This document shows, piece by piece, positions 26,785 to 36,295 of a DNA stretch of 64,000 nucleotides. The translations under genes and the position numbers were made by a program. Origin of the DNA: an uncultured Erythrobacter sp. (GTDB taxonomy: Bacteria; Pseudomonadota; Alphaproteobacteria; Sphingomonadales; Sphingomonadaceae); assembly GCA_913055155.1 (NCBI GenBank), contig CAJXJR010000004.1:1-64000 (forward strand). The letters run 5' to 3'. Position 1 is the stretch's first letter. Each line of letters opens with the position of its first letter. The notes beneath the pieces are model-generated. The model had not been told where the DNA came from. It saw nothing but the letters and a program-made list of their open reading frames with translations, and searched no databases.

Positions 26785-27618
26785 TTGGCGACGCTTCATG
26801 CTCTGTCGATGGCTTCCCGACTCGCCAAGATCGCCGGTCTCGCCGCCGCAGGCGCCGCTGTCGGCACCCTGCTGCTGGCAGAGCGCGCGCGCCCATTGCG
26901 CAAGCAGACCCGCGAAGCCCTGCCGCGCCTTGCCCGCAACGGCGCCATGGGCGCGGCCTGCCAGGCCGTGATCATGGTGAGCGAGGGGCCGATCACCGAA
27001 GCGATCGCGCAGGAAAACAAGCGCCGCAAACGCGGCCTGCAACACGCCATCGGTGGCTGGCCGGGCCGGATCGCCGCCGTCCTGCTGATGGATTACACCT
27101 ATTACCTGTGGCACGTCGCCACCCACAAGGTGCCCTTCCTGTGGCGCTTCCACCGGGTCCACCACCTCGATCCCGACATGGACATGAGCACGGCGGTGCG
27201 CTTCCACGCCGCCGACATGCTCATCTCCACGCCCATGCGCATGCTGCAGGTGCGGATATCCGGCGCCGACCCGGAAACGCACAACCTGTGGCGCGGCTTC
27301 TTCCTCGGCTCGGTGCTGTTCCACCATTCCAACCTGCGCCTGCCCGAAAGCGTGGACGCGGCCCTGGCCAATGTCGTGACCACGCCCCGGCTGCACGGCA
27401 TCCACCACAGCCAGCGGCTGGACGAGATGGACAGCAACTGGAGCGCAGGCTTCACCTTGTGGGACAAGCTGCACGGCACCCTGCGCACCGACGTGCCGCA
27501 GGAGGAGATCACCATCGGCGTCGACGATCCGCTGGCAGAGCGCGACATTGCCCTGCTGCCCGCGCTGCAGGCCCCTTTCCGCGAGGCCCGCGAAACCGAC
27601 GAGTTCGCGCCCTCCTGA
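26785..27618 (+). CDS. sterol-desaturase/fatty-acid-hydroxylase family protein
   Basis: The 277-residue protein has the three histidine clusters of the non-haem di-iron family: HVATH, HRVHH and HGIHHS, with a further HHS (FHHSNLRL). Membrane segments are limited to the N-terminal part. Relatives hydroxylate or desaturate lipids, carotenoids or sterols. It is read away from the two glycosyltransferases, so a lipid product of the arsenic cluster is possible but unproven. Alternative start at ATG 26809. Confidence 0.82.
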   Translation: MATLHALSMASRLAKIAGLAAAGAAVGTLLLAERARPLRKQTREALPRLARNGAMGAACQAVIMVSEGPITEAIAQENKRRKRGLQHAIGGWPGRIAAVLLMDYTYYLWHVATHKVPFLWRFHRVHHLDPDMDMSTAVRFHAADMLISTPMRMLQVRISGADPETHNLWRGFFLGSVLFHHSNLRLPESVDAALANVVTTPRLHGIHHSQRLDEMDSNWSAGFTLWDKLHGTLRTDVPQEEITIGVDDPLAERDIALLPALQAPFREARETDEFAPS

Positions 27619-27722
27619 AAAGCCGTTTCGCCTGCGACTTGTGCGCCTGCGCACCTTGGTCTAGCCTATGCTCAGGTTCCGTCCGCAAGGGCGGGTGATA
27701 GAATAGACGAAAGTACAAGAGC

Positions 27723-28904
27723 ATGGCGGATATCAATCCGCCGGATCGACGCGAAAAGGCCAAGAACGGGGCGCCGCAAGGGGAAACACGGCGCCACGAC
27801 AAGGGAAACGGCCACAACAGCAGTTCCGGCGACCACAAAGGCAGACCGCAGCGGGAAACCCGCAACTGGCGCCGCCCCCCACACAAAAGCTACAAGCAGG
27901 CCTACGCCGCGATCGACCTTGGCACGAACAACTGCCGCTTGCTGATCGCGCGCCCCAACGAAGAGAATTTCGTCGTGATCGACGCGTTCTCGCGCGTCGT
28001 GCGGCTGGGCGAAGGGCTGGCGCAAACCGGGCGGCTGTCGGACAAGGCGATGGATCGCGCGCTGGGCGCGCTGAAGGTGTGTTCGGACAAGCTGAGGAAG
28101 CGCAACGTCCATCTCGCCCGCTCGGTCGCCACCGAAGCCTGCCGCCGCGCCGCCAACGGCGAGGCCTTTATCGAACGCGTGCGCCGCGAAACGGGCATCG
28201 TGCTGGATATCATCAGCGCGCAAGAAGAGGCCCGCCTGGCCGTGCTGGGCTGCCACATCCTGCTGGAAGACGGCATCGGCCCGGCGATCATCTTCGATAT
28301 CGGCGGCGGTTCCACCGAACTGGTGCTGATCGAACCCGGCGCGCCGGTGCCGCGCATCCTCGACTGGCAGAGCGTGCCGTGGGGCGTTGTCTCGCTGTCG
28401 GAAACGGTGGGCGCCGAACCCGGCGACGCGCACGGTCGCCTCGCGCGATACGGCAGGATGAAGCAACTGGTGCGGGCCAGCTTCGCCGAATTTGCCGACC
28501 GCATCGAGAAGCACCATGCGCCCGACCAGCGCCTGCTGGGTACCAGCGGCACGGTGACAACGCTGGCCAGCGTGCACCTGGGCCTGCCGCAATACGACCG
28601 CAAGGCGGTGGACGGGCTGATCGTACCCTCTGCATCGATGCGCGACATTTCGCAACGGCTTTCGGGCATGTCGCCGCAGGAACGCAGCCAGCTCGACTGC
28701 ATCGGACAGGACCGGGCAGACTTGGTGGTGGCGGGCTGTGCCATCCTCGAGGCGATCCTGGACATATGGCCTGCCGAACGGCTGGGCGTGGCGGACCGCG
28801 GGATTCGCGAAGGCATACTGCGCAGCCTGATGGCGGCCGATGCCGAAGGGGCCGAGGCGCAAGCCGCGCTGCGGCGCCTGAAACAGGCAGGAGCAAACAG
28901 CTGA
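27723..28904 (+). CDS. ppx: exopolyphosphatase/guanosine pentaphosphatase (Ppx/GppA)
   Basis: The 393-residue protein has the ASKHA phosphatase motifs AAIDLGTNNCRLLIA (phosphate 1), FDIGGGSTELVLI (phosphate 2) and GTSGTVTTLA. It hydrolyses polyphosphate and/or pppGpp. A charged, low-complexity N-terminal extension of about 55 residues precedes the domain. The stop shares one base with the rlmE start (TGATG). Confidence 0.88.
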   Translation: MADINPPDRREKAKNGAPQGETRRHDKGNGHNSSSGDHKGRPQRETRNWRRPPHKSYKQAYAAIDLGTNNCRLLIARPNEENFVVIDAFSRVVRLGEGLAQTGRLSDKAMDRALGALKVCSDKLRKRNVHLARSVATEACRRAANGEAFIERVRRETGIVLDIISAQEEARLAVLGCHILLEDGIGPAIIFDIGGGSTELVLIEPGAPVPRILDWQSVPWGVVSLSETVGAEPGDAHGRLARYGRMKQLVRASFAEFADRIEKHHAPDQRLLGTSGTVTTLASVHLGLPQYDRKAVDGLIVPSASMRDISQRLSGMSPQERSQLDCIGQDRADLVVAGCAILEAILDIWPAERLGVADRGIREGILRSLMAADAEGAEAQAALRRLKQAGANS

Positions 28905-29569
28905 TGGCGCGTGCAGGACAGGATTCGCAGCGCCGCCTGAAGAGCGCCAAGAAGCGCAAGGCAAGCAGCCAGCGCTGGCTCGAGCGGCAGCTGAACGACC
29001 CCTATGTGAAGCGCGCCAAGGACGAGGACTATCGCAGCCGCGCGGCTTTCAAGCTGATCGAACTGGACGACCGGTTCGGCCTGCTGAAAGGCGTGCAGCG
29101 GGTGGTCGACCTTGGCATCGCGCCGGGCGGCTGGGCCCAGGTGGTGCGCCGCCGCGCGCCCAAGGCGGCCATTGTCGGCATCGATATCCTGGAGACCGAG
29201 CCGATCGAAGGCGTCGAGATCCTGCTGATGGACTTCATGGACGACGATGCCCCCGCGCGGCTGACTGCCGCACTGGACGGCCCGCCCGATCTCGTCATGT
29301 CGGACATGGCCGCCAACACCGTGGGCCACAAGCAGACCGACCACCTGCGCACCATGGCGCTGGTGGAAGCTGCCGCCTGGTTCGCGGTGGAGGTGCTGGC
29401 GCCGGGCGGTGCCTTTATTGCCAAGGGCTTTGCCGGTGGCACCGACAAGGCATTGCTCGACCTGCTGAAAAAGCATTTCAAGACAGTCAAGCACGCCAAG
29501 CCACCCGCCAGCCGCAAGGGCTCCAGCGAGTGGTACGTCGTGGCGCAGGGATTCAAGGGGCGCGACTGA
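28904..29569 (+). CDS. rlmE: 23S rRNA 2'-O-ribose methyltransferase RlmE
   Basis: The 221-residue protein has the RrmJ/FtsJ signature: YRSRAAFKLIELDDRFG, VVDLGIAPGGWAQ, the catalytic K-D-K-E series (K in SRAAFKL, D in VMSDMAAN, K in FIAKGFAGG, E in SSEWYVVA). It methylates U2552 of 23S rRNA in the family. The basic N-terminus (KSAKKRKASSQRW) is longer than in E. coli. It is co-translated with ppx. Confidence 0.92.
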   Translation: MARAGQDSQRRLKSAKKRKASSQRWLERQLNDPYVKRAKDEDYRSRAAFKLIELDDRFGLLKGVQRVVDLGIAPGGWAQVVRRRAPKAAIVGIDILETEPIEGVEILLMDFMDDDAPARLTAALDGPPDLVMSDMAANTVGHKQTDHLRTMALVEAAAWFAVEVLAPGGAFIAKGFAGGTDKALLDLLKKHFKTVKHAKPPASRKGSSEWYVVAQGFKGRD

Positions 29570-29578
29570 CGCGCGCCC
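29558..29578. terminator. stem-loop at the end of rlmE
   Basis: GGGCGCG (29558-29564) pairs with CGCGCCC (29572-29578) across the rlmE stop codon. It lies between the convergent rlmE and cytochrome genes. The run of T that a Rho-independent terminator needs is missing, so the call is tentative. Confidence 0.3.
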
Positions 29579-29588
29579 GGGGGCGGCC

Positions 29589-30227
29589 TCAGCCTTCGAT
29601 GTTGTCCGCGGCGTCGGCGTCTTCCTCGGCCACGGCCTCGACTACTTCGGCCTCGACGCCTTCTCCGGCCTCTTCACCTTCATCGGCCGCTGCTTCTTCC
29701 ACGACGACTTCGGGCAGGTCCGGGCCGCCGCCATGGTCGCGCAGGTAGAGGATCACGTTGGCGCGGTCTTCGGCGCTGGACAGGCCGGCGAAGCTCATCT
29801 TGGTGCCATTGGCGAAAGCGCGCGGGCTGGTGAGCCAGGCGTCCATCGCCTCGTAATCCCAGGTGCCGCCCTTATCCGCGAGGGCGGAGGAATAGGCATA
29901 ACCGGCAGCATGCTGACCGATGCCCGTGCCCAGCACGCCGTAGAGGTTCGGGCCGATACCGTCGGCGCCGCCCTGGTCGATCGTGTGGCAAGCGGTGCAC
30001 TTGGCGAACACGGCTTCACCCGCAGCGGCAGTACCGGTCTGCAGCAGTTCCGCCAGCGAAGGCCCGGCCTCGGCGGTCGCGCCTTCTTCGGCAGCCTCGA
30101 TCACGTAGCCGAACTCTTCGACATGAGGTTTGTCGGCGTGAAAGAATTTGCCGCTGATCGAGCTCAGGCCAAGGGCGACGATGCCGCTGGCAAGAACCCA
30201 GCCGAAAATGGTGTTGCTGTTGCTCAT
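29589..30227 (-). CDS. membrane-anchored c-type cytochrome
   Basis: The 212-residue protein has an N-terminal anchor (FGWVLASGIVALGLSSISG), an acidic linker, then a class I cytochrome c domain: haem site CTACH and axial methionine in GTKMSFAG. It ends with an acidic tail of about 45 residues rich in Glu and Ala. The layout is that of CycM-like cytochromes that pass electrons between the bc1 complex and terminal oxidase. It is convergent with rlmE. Confidence 0.88.
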   Translation of the reverse strand: MSNSNTIFGWVLASGIVALGLSSISGKFFHADKPHVEEFGYVIEAAEEGATAEAGPSLAELLQTGTAAAGEAVFAKCTACHTIDQGGADGIGPNLYGVLGTGIGQHAAGYAYSSALADKGGTWDYEAMDAWLTSPRAFANGTKMSFAGLSSAEDRANVILYLRDHGGGPDLPEVVVEEAAADEGEEAGEGVEAEVVEAVAEEDADAADNIEG

Positions 30228-30345
30228 GTCGAATAATCTGCCGGTTTGACTCAGTGCGGGTGCGCTCTAGTGCGCAGCGGCGCGGTTCGCAAGACCGTAT
30301 GCAAGCTTGTCGGCAACGCATCGCCTCGCTACCGCCTCTTGCCCT

Positions 30346-31242
30346 ATGGATTCGTATCCCGCCCCCGCTCTCGCCCTGGTCGAGAAGATGCACGCCGCCG
30401 CCGCGCAGGACCCTGCGCGCGCGATTGCCTTCCAGGGCGCGCCCGGCGCCAATTCGCACCGCGCCGTCAACGAGTGGGACCCGGATGCGCTGCCGCTGCC
30501 GTGCTTCAGCTTTGCCGCCGCGATCGAAGCGGTGGAGGAAGGACGCGCGGCTTGCGCGATGATCCCGATCGAGAATTCGCAGGCCGGGCGCGTGGCCGAT
30601 ATCCACTTCCTGCTGCCCGAAAGCGGGCTGTCGATCGTGGGAGAGCATTTCCTGTCGATCGAACATTCGCTGATGGCGCTGGACGACCACGGACCGTTCA
30701 AGGGCGCCTTCAGCCATCCCCACGCGCTCAGCCAGTCGCGCCACTATCTGCTGGAAAAGGGCATCGTGCCGCTGGCCCATGCCGACACCGCAGGTGCCGC
30801 AGCGCACGTGGCGGAACTTGGCGATCCGCAATTTGCCGCCATCGCCCCGAACCTCGCCGCCGACCTCTACGGCCTCAAGATCGTGGAGGAGAACGTCGAG
30901 GACGCGGCCGACAACACCACCCGATTCGTGGTGCTGGCGCGCGAGCCGCTCGATCCCGCCACACTGCAAGGGCAGGAGGTGATGACCACCTTCGTGTTCG
31001 AAGTGAAGAACATTCCCGCCGCGCTGTACAAGGCCATGGGCGGCTTCGCCACCAACGGCGTGAACATGACCAAGCTGGAAAGCTACCAGAAGGGTGCCAG
31101 CTTCTCTGCCACCATGTTCTATGCCGATATCATCGGCCGCCCCGGCGATCCGGCGGTGGACCGCGCACTGGAGGAACTGGCCTTTCACTGCAAGGGCGTG
31201 CGCATGTTCGGCACCTATCCGCTGGCGCGCAAGAGAGGGTGA
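30346..31242 (+). CDS. pheA: prephenate dehydratase
   Basis: The 298-residue monofunctional PheA converts prephenate to phenylpyruvate. The catalytic domain contains IAFQGAPGANSHRA and NTTRFVVL (TRF motif). The C-terminal ACT domain for phenylalanine feedback runs from about TTFVFEVKNIPAALYK, with TKLESY in the ligand-binding segment. I chose ATG 30346; the frame extends to a TTG at 30307. Confidence 0.9.
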   Translation: MDSYPAPALALVEKMHAAAAQDPARAIAFQGAPGANSHRAVNEWDPDALPLPCFSFAAAIEAVEEGRAACAMIPIENSQAGRVADIHFLLPESGLSIVGEHFLSIEHSLMALDDHGPFKGAFSHPHALSQSRHYLLEKGIVPLAHADTAGAAAHVAELGDPQFAAIAPNLAADLYGLKIVEENVEDAADNTTRFVVLAREPLDPATLQGQEVMTTFVFEVKNIPAALYKAMGGFATNGVNMTKLESYQKGASFSATMFYADIIGRPGDPAVDRALEELAFHCKGVRMFGTYPLARKRG

Positions 31243-31249
31243 AGGCGGT

Positions 31250-31732
31250 GTGAACGCGAAGCTTGAACCAGAAGCCTTCGCCATTGCGCCCGACCTGCTG
31301 GATTCGCCCGATGTGCTGGCGCTGCTGGAGCGGCACCTGGCGGAAATGCATGCCAACTCGCCCGCCTGCAAGGTGCATGCGCTGGATGCCACCCGCCTGA
31401 AGGAGCCCGGCGTTACCTTCTTCGCGGCGCGCAAGGGTGGCGAACTGGCGGCTGTTGGCGCGCTGAAGCGGCTGGGCAAGGGCCAGGGCGAGATCAAGTC
31501 GATGCGCGCCGCCGATGCCTTTCGCGGCACCGGCGCGGGCGAAGCTATCCTGCTGCGCCTGATCGCCGTGGCCCGCGCCGAAGGGCTGACATGGCTGGGG
31601 CTGGAGACAGGGCAAGGCCCGGTGTTCGAACCCGCACATGCACTCTACCGCAAGCACGGCTTCACCCCGTGCGATGCCTATGCCGACTACGTGATCGACG
31701 ACTTCAGCCTGTGCATGGGGATGCCCCTCTAG
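31250..31732 (+). CDS. GNAT family acetyltransferase
   Basis: The 160-residue protein has the GNAT core with the acetyl-CoA loop FRGTGAGEAILLRLI and a C-terminal ETGQGPVFEPAHALYRKHGF. It starts at GTG 31250, seven bases after the pheA stop, so it is probably in the pheA transcript. The substrate is unknown. Its stop overlaps the convergent halogenase gene by 4 bases. Confidence 0.8.
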   Translation: MNAKLEPEAFAIAPDLLDSPDVLALLERHLAEMHANSPACKVHALDATRLKEPGVTFFAARKGGELAAVGALKRLGKGQGEIKSMRAADAFRGTGAGEAILLRLIAVARAEGLTWLGLETGQGPVFEPAHALYRKHGFTPCDAYADYVIDDFSLCMGMPL

Positions 31733-33309
31733 GCCATTTCCCCGGTTGTCGTTTCCCGCGCCGCGCAGTTGCGGGCGATGAACTGGTCGTGCGGGGGCAG
31801 CTGGCTGGCGGCCTGGGCACATTCCGCGGCGATCCGGCGCACCTGCTGCGCGATGTCCGCGGGGTCTGCCCGGTCTGCCAGCGCATGCACGCCTTGCGGA
31901 AGGAAGCGCTGGCCGATCAGCATGCTGGCCCAGCTGCCGATCTGGAACAGGTGCCCGCCATCCACCGCCAGGTGGCCGCGTGCGCGCCAGACCTCCAGCG
32001 TCTCGGCCAGCGAATCCGGCACGTCCATGGCCCTGGTGTAACGCCAGAATTCGGAATCCTCGCGCTCGGTCAGCTTGTAGTGGGCGATGATGAAGTCACG
32101 CACCTGCTCCCACTCAGCACGGGTGCGGGCGTTGAACTGGTCGCGCAATTGCGGGTCCATGGCGCGGGTGGGAAACAACTCCACCAGCCGTTCCAGCGTG
32201 GACTGCACGAAGTGGATCGAGGTCGATTCGAGCGGTTCGAGGAAGCCCGACGACAGGCCCACGGCCACCACGTTGCCCACCCATGACCGCTCGCGTCGCC
32301 CGGTGCGGAACTTGACGAGGCGCGGCGTATCCAGCGCCTCGGTTTCGAGCGTTGCCAGCAGCCGCTCCTCCGCCTCGCTCTCGCTGGAAAAGGCACTGGC
32401 AAACACGTGGCCGTTGCCGGTGCGGTGCTGCAAGGGGATGCGCCATTGCCAGCCCACGGCGTGGGCAATGCCTTGCGTGTAGGGCTTGAGGCCACCCTCG
32501 GCCCGCTTCGATGGCACGGCCAGCGCGCGGTCGGAGGGAATCCATTTCGACCAGTCGGTCCACGGCTCGTCGAGCGCATCGCCCAGCAGGAGCGAACGGA
32601 AGCCCGAGCAGTCGATGAACAGGTCGGCCTCCAGCCGCCGCCCGTCCTCCAGCACCACGGCGGCGACGAAGCCGTTTTCGCCCTCGCGCTCCACGCCGGT
32701 AATGATCCCTTCGACACGGTCCACCCCGCGGCTTTCCGCCACCCGGCGCAGGTGCGCTGCATAAAGGTGCGCGTCGAAGTGATAGGCGTGGGTGTAGCGG
32801 TTCTTCAGCTGGGTCTTGTCCGGCCCCGACGGCGCAAAGCGATCCTGCGCGCAGGCGTGCCAGGCGACATGGCAGTGCTGCCATTGGGGATAGTCCGCGC
32901 CGCCATCGGCCTGGCGGCCCAGCAGCCACCAGTGGTGCAGCTTTACCAGCGCATCCAGCTCTCGCCCAACGGCGCCGAACTGGTGCAGGTACCTGTCACC
33001 CACGCGGCCCCAGTTGTGGAACTCGATCCCCAGCTTGAAGGTGCCGTTGGTTGCGGCGACGAACTGCCGCTCGTCCAGCCGCAGGAAGCGGTTGAACTTC
33101 TGCATCGGCGGGATCGTGGCTTCGCCAACCCCGACAATGCCGATGGCATCGCTTTCCACCAGCTGCACCTCAACATCGCGCGACAGCGCGGTGGCGAGCG
33201 TTGCCGCGGCCATCCAGCCGGACGATCCACCCCCCACCACCAGCACCTTGCGCACGTGCTCTTCGCGCGGGGACTGCAGGGCGTATTCGTCTTTGGAAAT
33301 CTGCGTCAT
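31729..33309 (-). CDS. flavin-dependent tryptophan-halogenase family protein
   Basis: The 526-residue protein has an FAD site VLVVGGGSSGWMAAA, a GEATIP box, the catalytic lysine (K92) in TNGTFKLGIEFHNW, the halogenase signature GWQWRIPL (WxWxIP) and FLEPLESTSIHF with the conserved glutamate. This is the PrnA/RebH family; many members in alphaproteobacteria have no known substrate. I chose ATG 33309 because AAAAGGA is well spaced. No flavin reductase or TonB receptor gene sits beside it, so its substrate cannot be guessed. Confidence 0.88.
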   Translation of the reverse strand: MTQISKDEYALQSPREEHVRKVLVVGGGSSGWMAAATLATALSRDVEVQLVESDAIGIVGVGEATIPPMQKFNRFLRLDERQFVAATNGTFKLGIEFHNWGRVGDRYLHQFGAVGRELDALVKLHHWWLLGRQADGGADYPQWQHCHVAWHACAQDRFAPSGPDKTQLKNRYTHAYHFDAHLYAAHLRRVAESRGVDRVEGIITGVEREGENGFVAAVVLEDGRRLEADLFIDCSGFRSLLLGDALDEPWTDWSKWIPSDRALAVPSKRAEGGLKPYTQGIAHAVGWQWRIPLQHRTGNGHVFASAFSSESEAEERLLATLETEALDTPRLVKFRTGRRERSWVGNVVAVGLSSGFLEPLESTSIHFVQSTLERLVELFPTRAMDPQLRDQFNARTRAEWEQVRDFIIAHYKLTEREDSEFWRYTRAMDVPDSLAETLEVWRARGHLAVDGGHLFQIGSWASMLIGQRFLPQGVHALADRADPADIAQQVRRIAAECAQAASQLPPHDQFIARNCAARETTTGEMA

Positions 33310-33395
33310 GCCCATCCTTTTGCGGATTTGTGCGCGGCGATGCAATGCACACCGTTGCGTCGCATGCGTGGCCGTGCAACCAAGGCTTTGTGACG

Positions 33396-34064
33396 ATGGG
33401 CCAAGGCATTGCTGGGCCGCCGGCCAAGGCGGGGGATTTCGAGACGGCGTGGCGAGAGCTGCGGGCCGACGACCAGATCCAGTTTGCCCCCGTCGACATT
33501 CCCGAACCCGATCCGCCGCCCGACTGGCTGGCCGACTTCATGGACTGGCTGGGCGACCTGCTGGCCCCCGTGGGCCGGTTGCTGGTGGATATCTGGCCGG
33601 TGCTGATGTGGGTGCTGATCGCGCTGGCCGTGCTGGCGCTGGGCTATTTCATCTACGGCATGGTCGGTCCCGGTTTCAAACGCCGCAAGGGTTCCACGGC
33701 CGAGCGCGAGGAATGGGTGCCGGCAGAAGGCGAGGCCATGGCACTGCTGGAAGAGGCCGACCGGCTGGCCGAAGCGGGTGACTATGACGAGGCAACGCAC
33801 CTGTTGCTCAAGCGCTCCGTCCGCCAGATCGCCGAAGCGCGGCCCGACCTCGTCGAACCCAGCAGCACCGCGCGCGAACTGGCTGCCGAACCGCGCCTGC
33901 CCGAAGCCGCGCGCACCGCCTTCGGCCTGATCGCCGCACCGGTGGAGCGCAGCCTGTTCGCCTTGCGCAAGCTGGACCGGGACGACTGGCAGGCTGCCCG
34001 CGCGGCCTATGCCGACTTTGCCCTTGCCCAGACCAACCTGGCCGACAAGGCGATCGCCGCATGA
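33396..34064 (+). CDS. DUF4129 domain membrane protein
   Basis: The 222-residue protein has one helix (VLMWVLIALAVLALGYFIYG, near residue 70) followed by the DUF4129 region (EAMALLEEADRLAEAGDYDE, AGDYDEATHLLLKRSVRQI). It is preceded by AAGG and could also start at GTG 33390. It begins the overlapped set that continues with DUF4350, MoxR, DUF58, SpoIIM and RDD genes. Confidence 0.8.
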   Translation: MGQGIAGPPAKAGDFETAWRELRADDQIQFAPVDIPEPDPPPDWLADFMDWLGDLLAPVGRLLVDIWPVLMWVLIALAVLALGYFIYGMVGPGFKRRKGSTAEREEWVPAEGEAMALLEEADRLAEAGDYDEATHLLLKRSVRQIAEARPDLVEPSSTARELAAEPRLPEAARTAFGLIAAPVERSLFALRKLDRDDWQAARAAYADFALAQTNLADKAIAA

Positions 34065-35313
34065 GCCGCCGTGCCAGCCCCTTCAGCGCGAAGACCGTGC
34101 TGTTGCTGCTGGCGGTGGGCTCGCTGGCTTTCCTGCTGTTCCTTTATGCGCTGGGCCAGGGCTGGACCGGCGGCGAAGAAGGGCGCGACGGCGGCAACCA
34201 CGCCGCGGCCAATGGCCTGAACGGCTATTCCGGGCTGGTCGAACTGCTGCAGGCCACCGGGCAGGATGTCAGCCTGTCGCGCAATCCGGCGGACCGGGCC
34301 GACTACGGCATGCAGATCCTCACCCCGCCGCTGTGGAGCAGCGCCGAGGAGATCGACGAGATCATCCAGCAACGGATCGACACCGCAGCCGGGCCGACCA
34401 TGCTGATCCTGCCCAAGTGGACGGCCATGCCCGTGCCCGAGCTGGACAATGGCGACAGCCAGCCCGGCTGGGTGGTGCTTGGCCAGCCGACCTCTCCGCA
34501 GTGGTTCGGCGAACTGGCCATCGGCGAAGGAACCGAGCTGGCCATCGGCAGCACCGGCGGCTGGCAGGGCCTTGGCAGCAGCGGCGACTTGCCCGACGAG
34601 GCCGCAGTGCAGGCCCTGGTCGGCAACAGCGAAAAGTCCATGCACCCGCTGTTGGTGGACAGCGAGGGCGACGTGCTGGTGGCCGAATACGTGCAGCCCG
34701 GCGCGTTCGACGATTACGAGCCTTGGCCGATCGTCGTGGTGTTCGAGCCCGACCTGATGAACAACTACGGCATGGCCGAACAGCAGCGCGCCGCCGTGGC
34801 AGTGCAACTGGTGAACGAAGCGATGCAAGGGGCCGACATGCCGGTTCGCTTCGACCTGACGCTGAACGGCCTTGGCGCATCGGAAAACCTGCTGACGCTG
34901 GCCTTCCGCCCGCCGTTCCTGGCCGCGACGCTGTGCATGCTGCTGGCTGCACTGGTAATCGGCTGGCGCGCCTTTAGCCGCTTCGGCCCGCCGCTGGCAG
35001 AGGCGCCCGCCATGGCGCAGGGCAAGCGCCAGCTGGCGCAGAACGGCGCCGCCCTGCTGCAGCGGGTGAAGCGCTGGCACCTGCTGAAAGAGCCCTATGA
35101 AGACATGATCGGCAGGCGCGTGGCCCGGGCCCTTGGCCTGCGCCCTGCCGATCACGAACACCGCGAGGTCGCCATCGACATGGCCCTTGCCCGGCGCGGC
35201 CACGAAGGCCCGCCGTTTTCCCATCTTGCCGGAGACTTGCGCGAAGCCGAAAGGCCGAGGGAGATCATTCGCGCAGCCCGCGCCTTGCGGACATTTGAAA
35301 GGACGCTGACACA

Positions 35314-35317
<4 letters not shown>
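34061..35317 (+). CDS. DUF4350 domain protein
   Basis: The 418-residue protein has an N-terminal helix ([19 protein letters not shown]) and a second one near 293-310 ([19 protein letters not shown]), the extracytoplasmic part between them matching DUF4350. The C-terminal cytoplasmic tail is about 105 residues. It overlaps both neighbours by 4 bases (ATGA). It is usually found beside MoxR ATPases and may be a membrane partner. Confidence 0.8.
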
Positions 35318-36291
<974 letters not shown>

Positions 36292-36295
36292 TCTC

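Noticed and set aside
27672-29494. Long minus-strand frames opposite ppx and rlmE
   Set aside because: They are shadows of GC-rich plus-strand genes with recognisable products; the minus-strand translations match no family.
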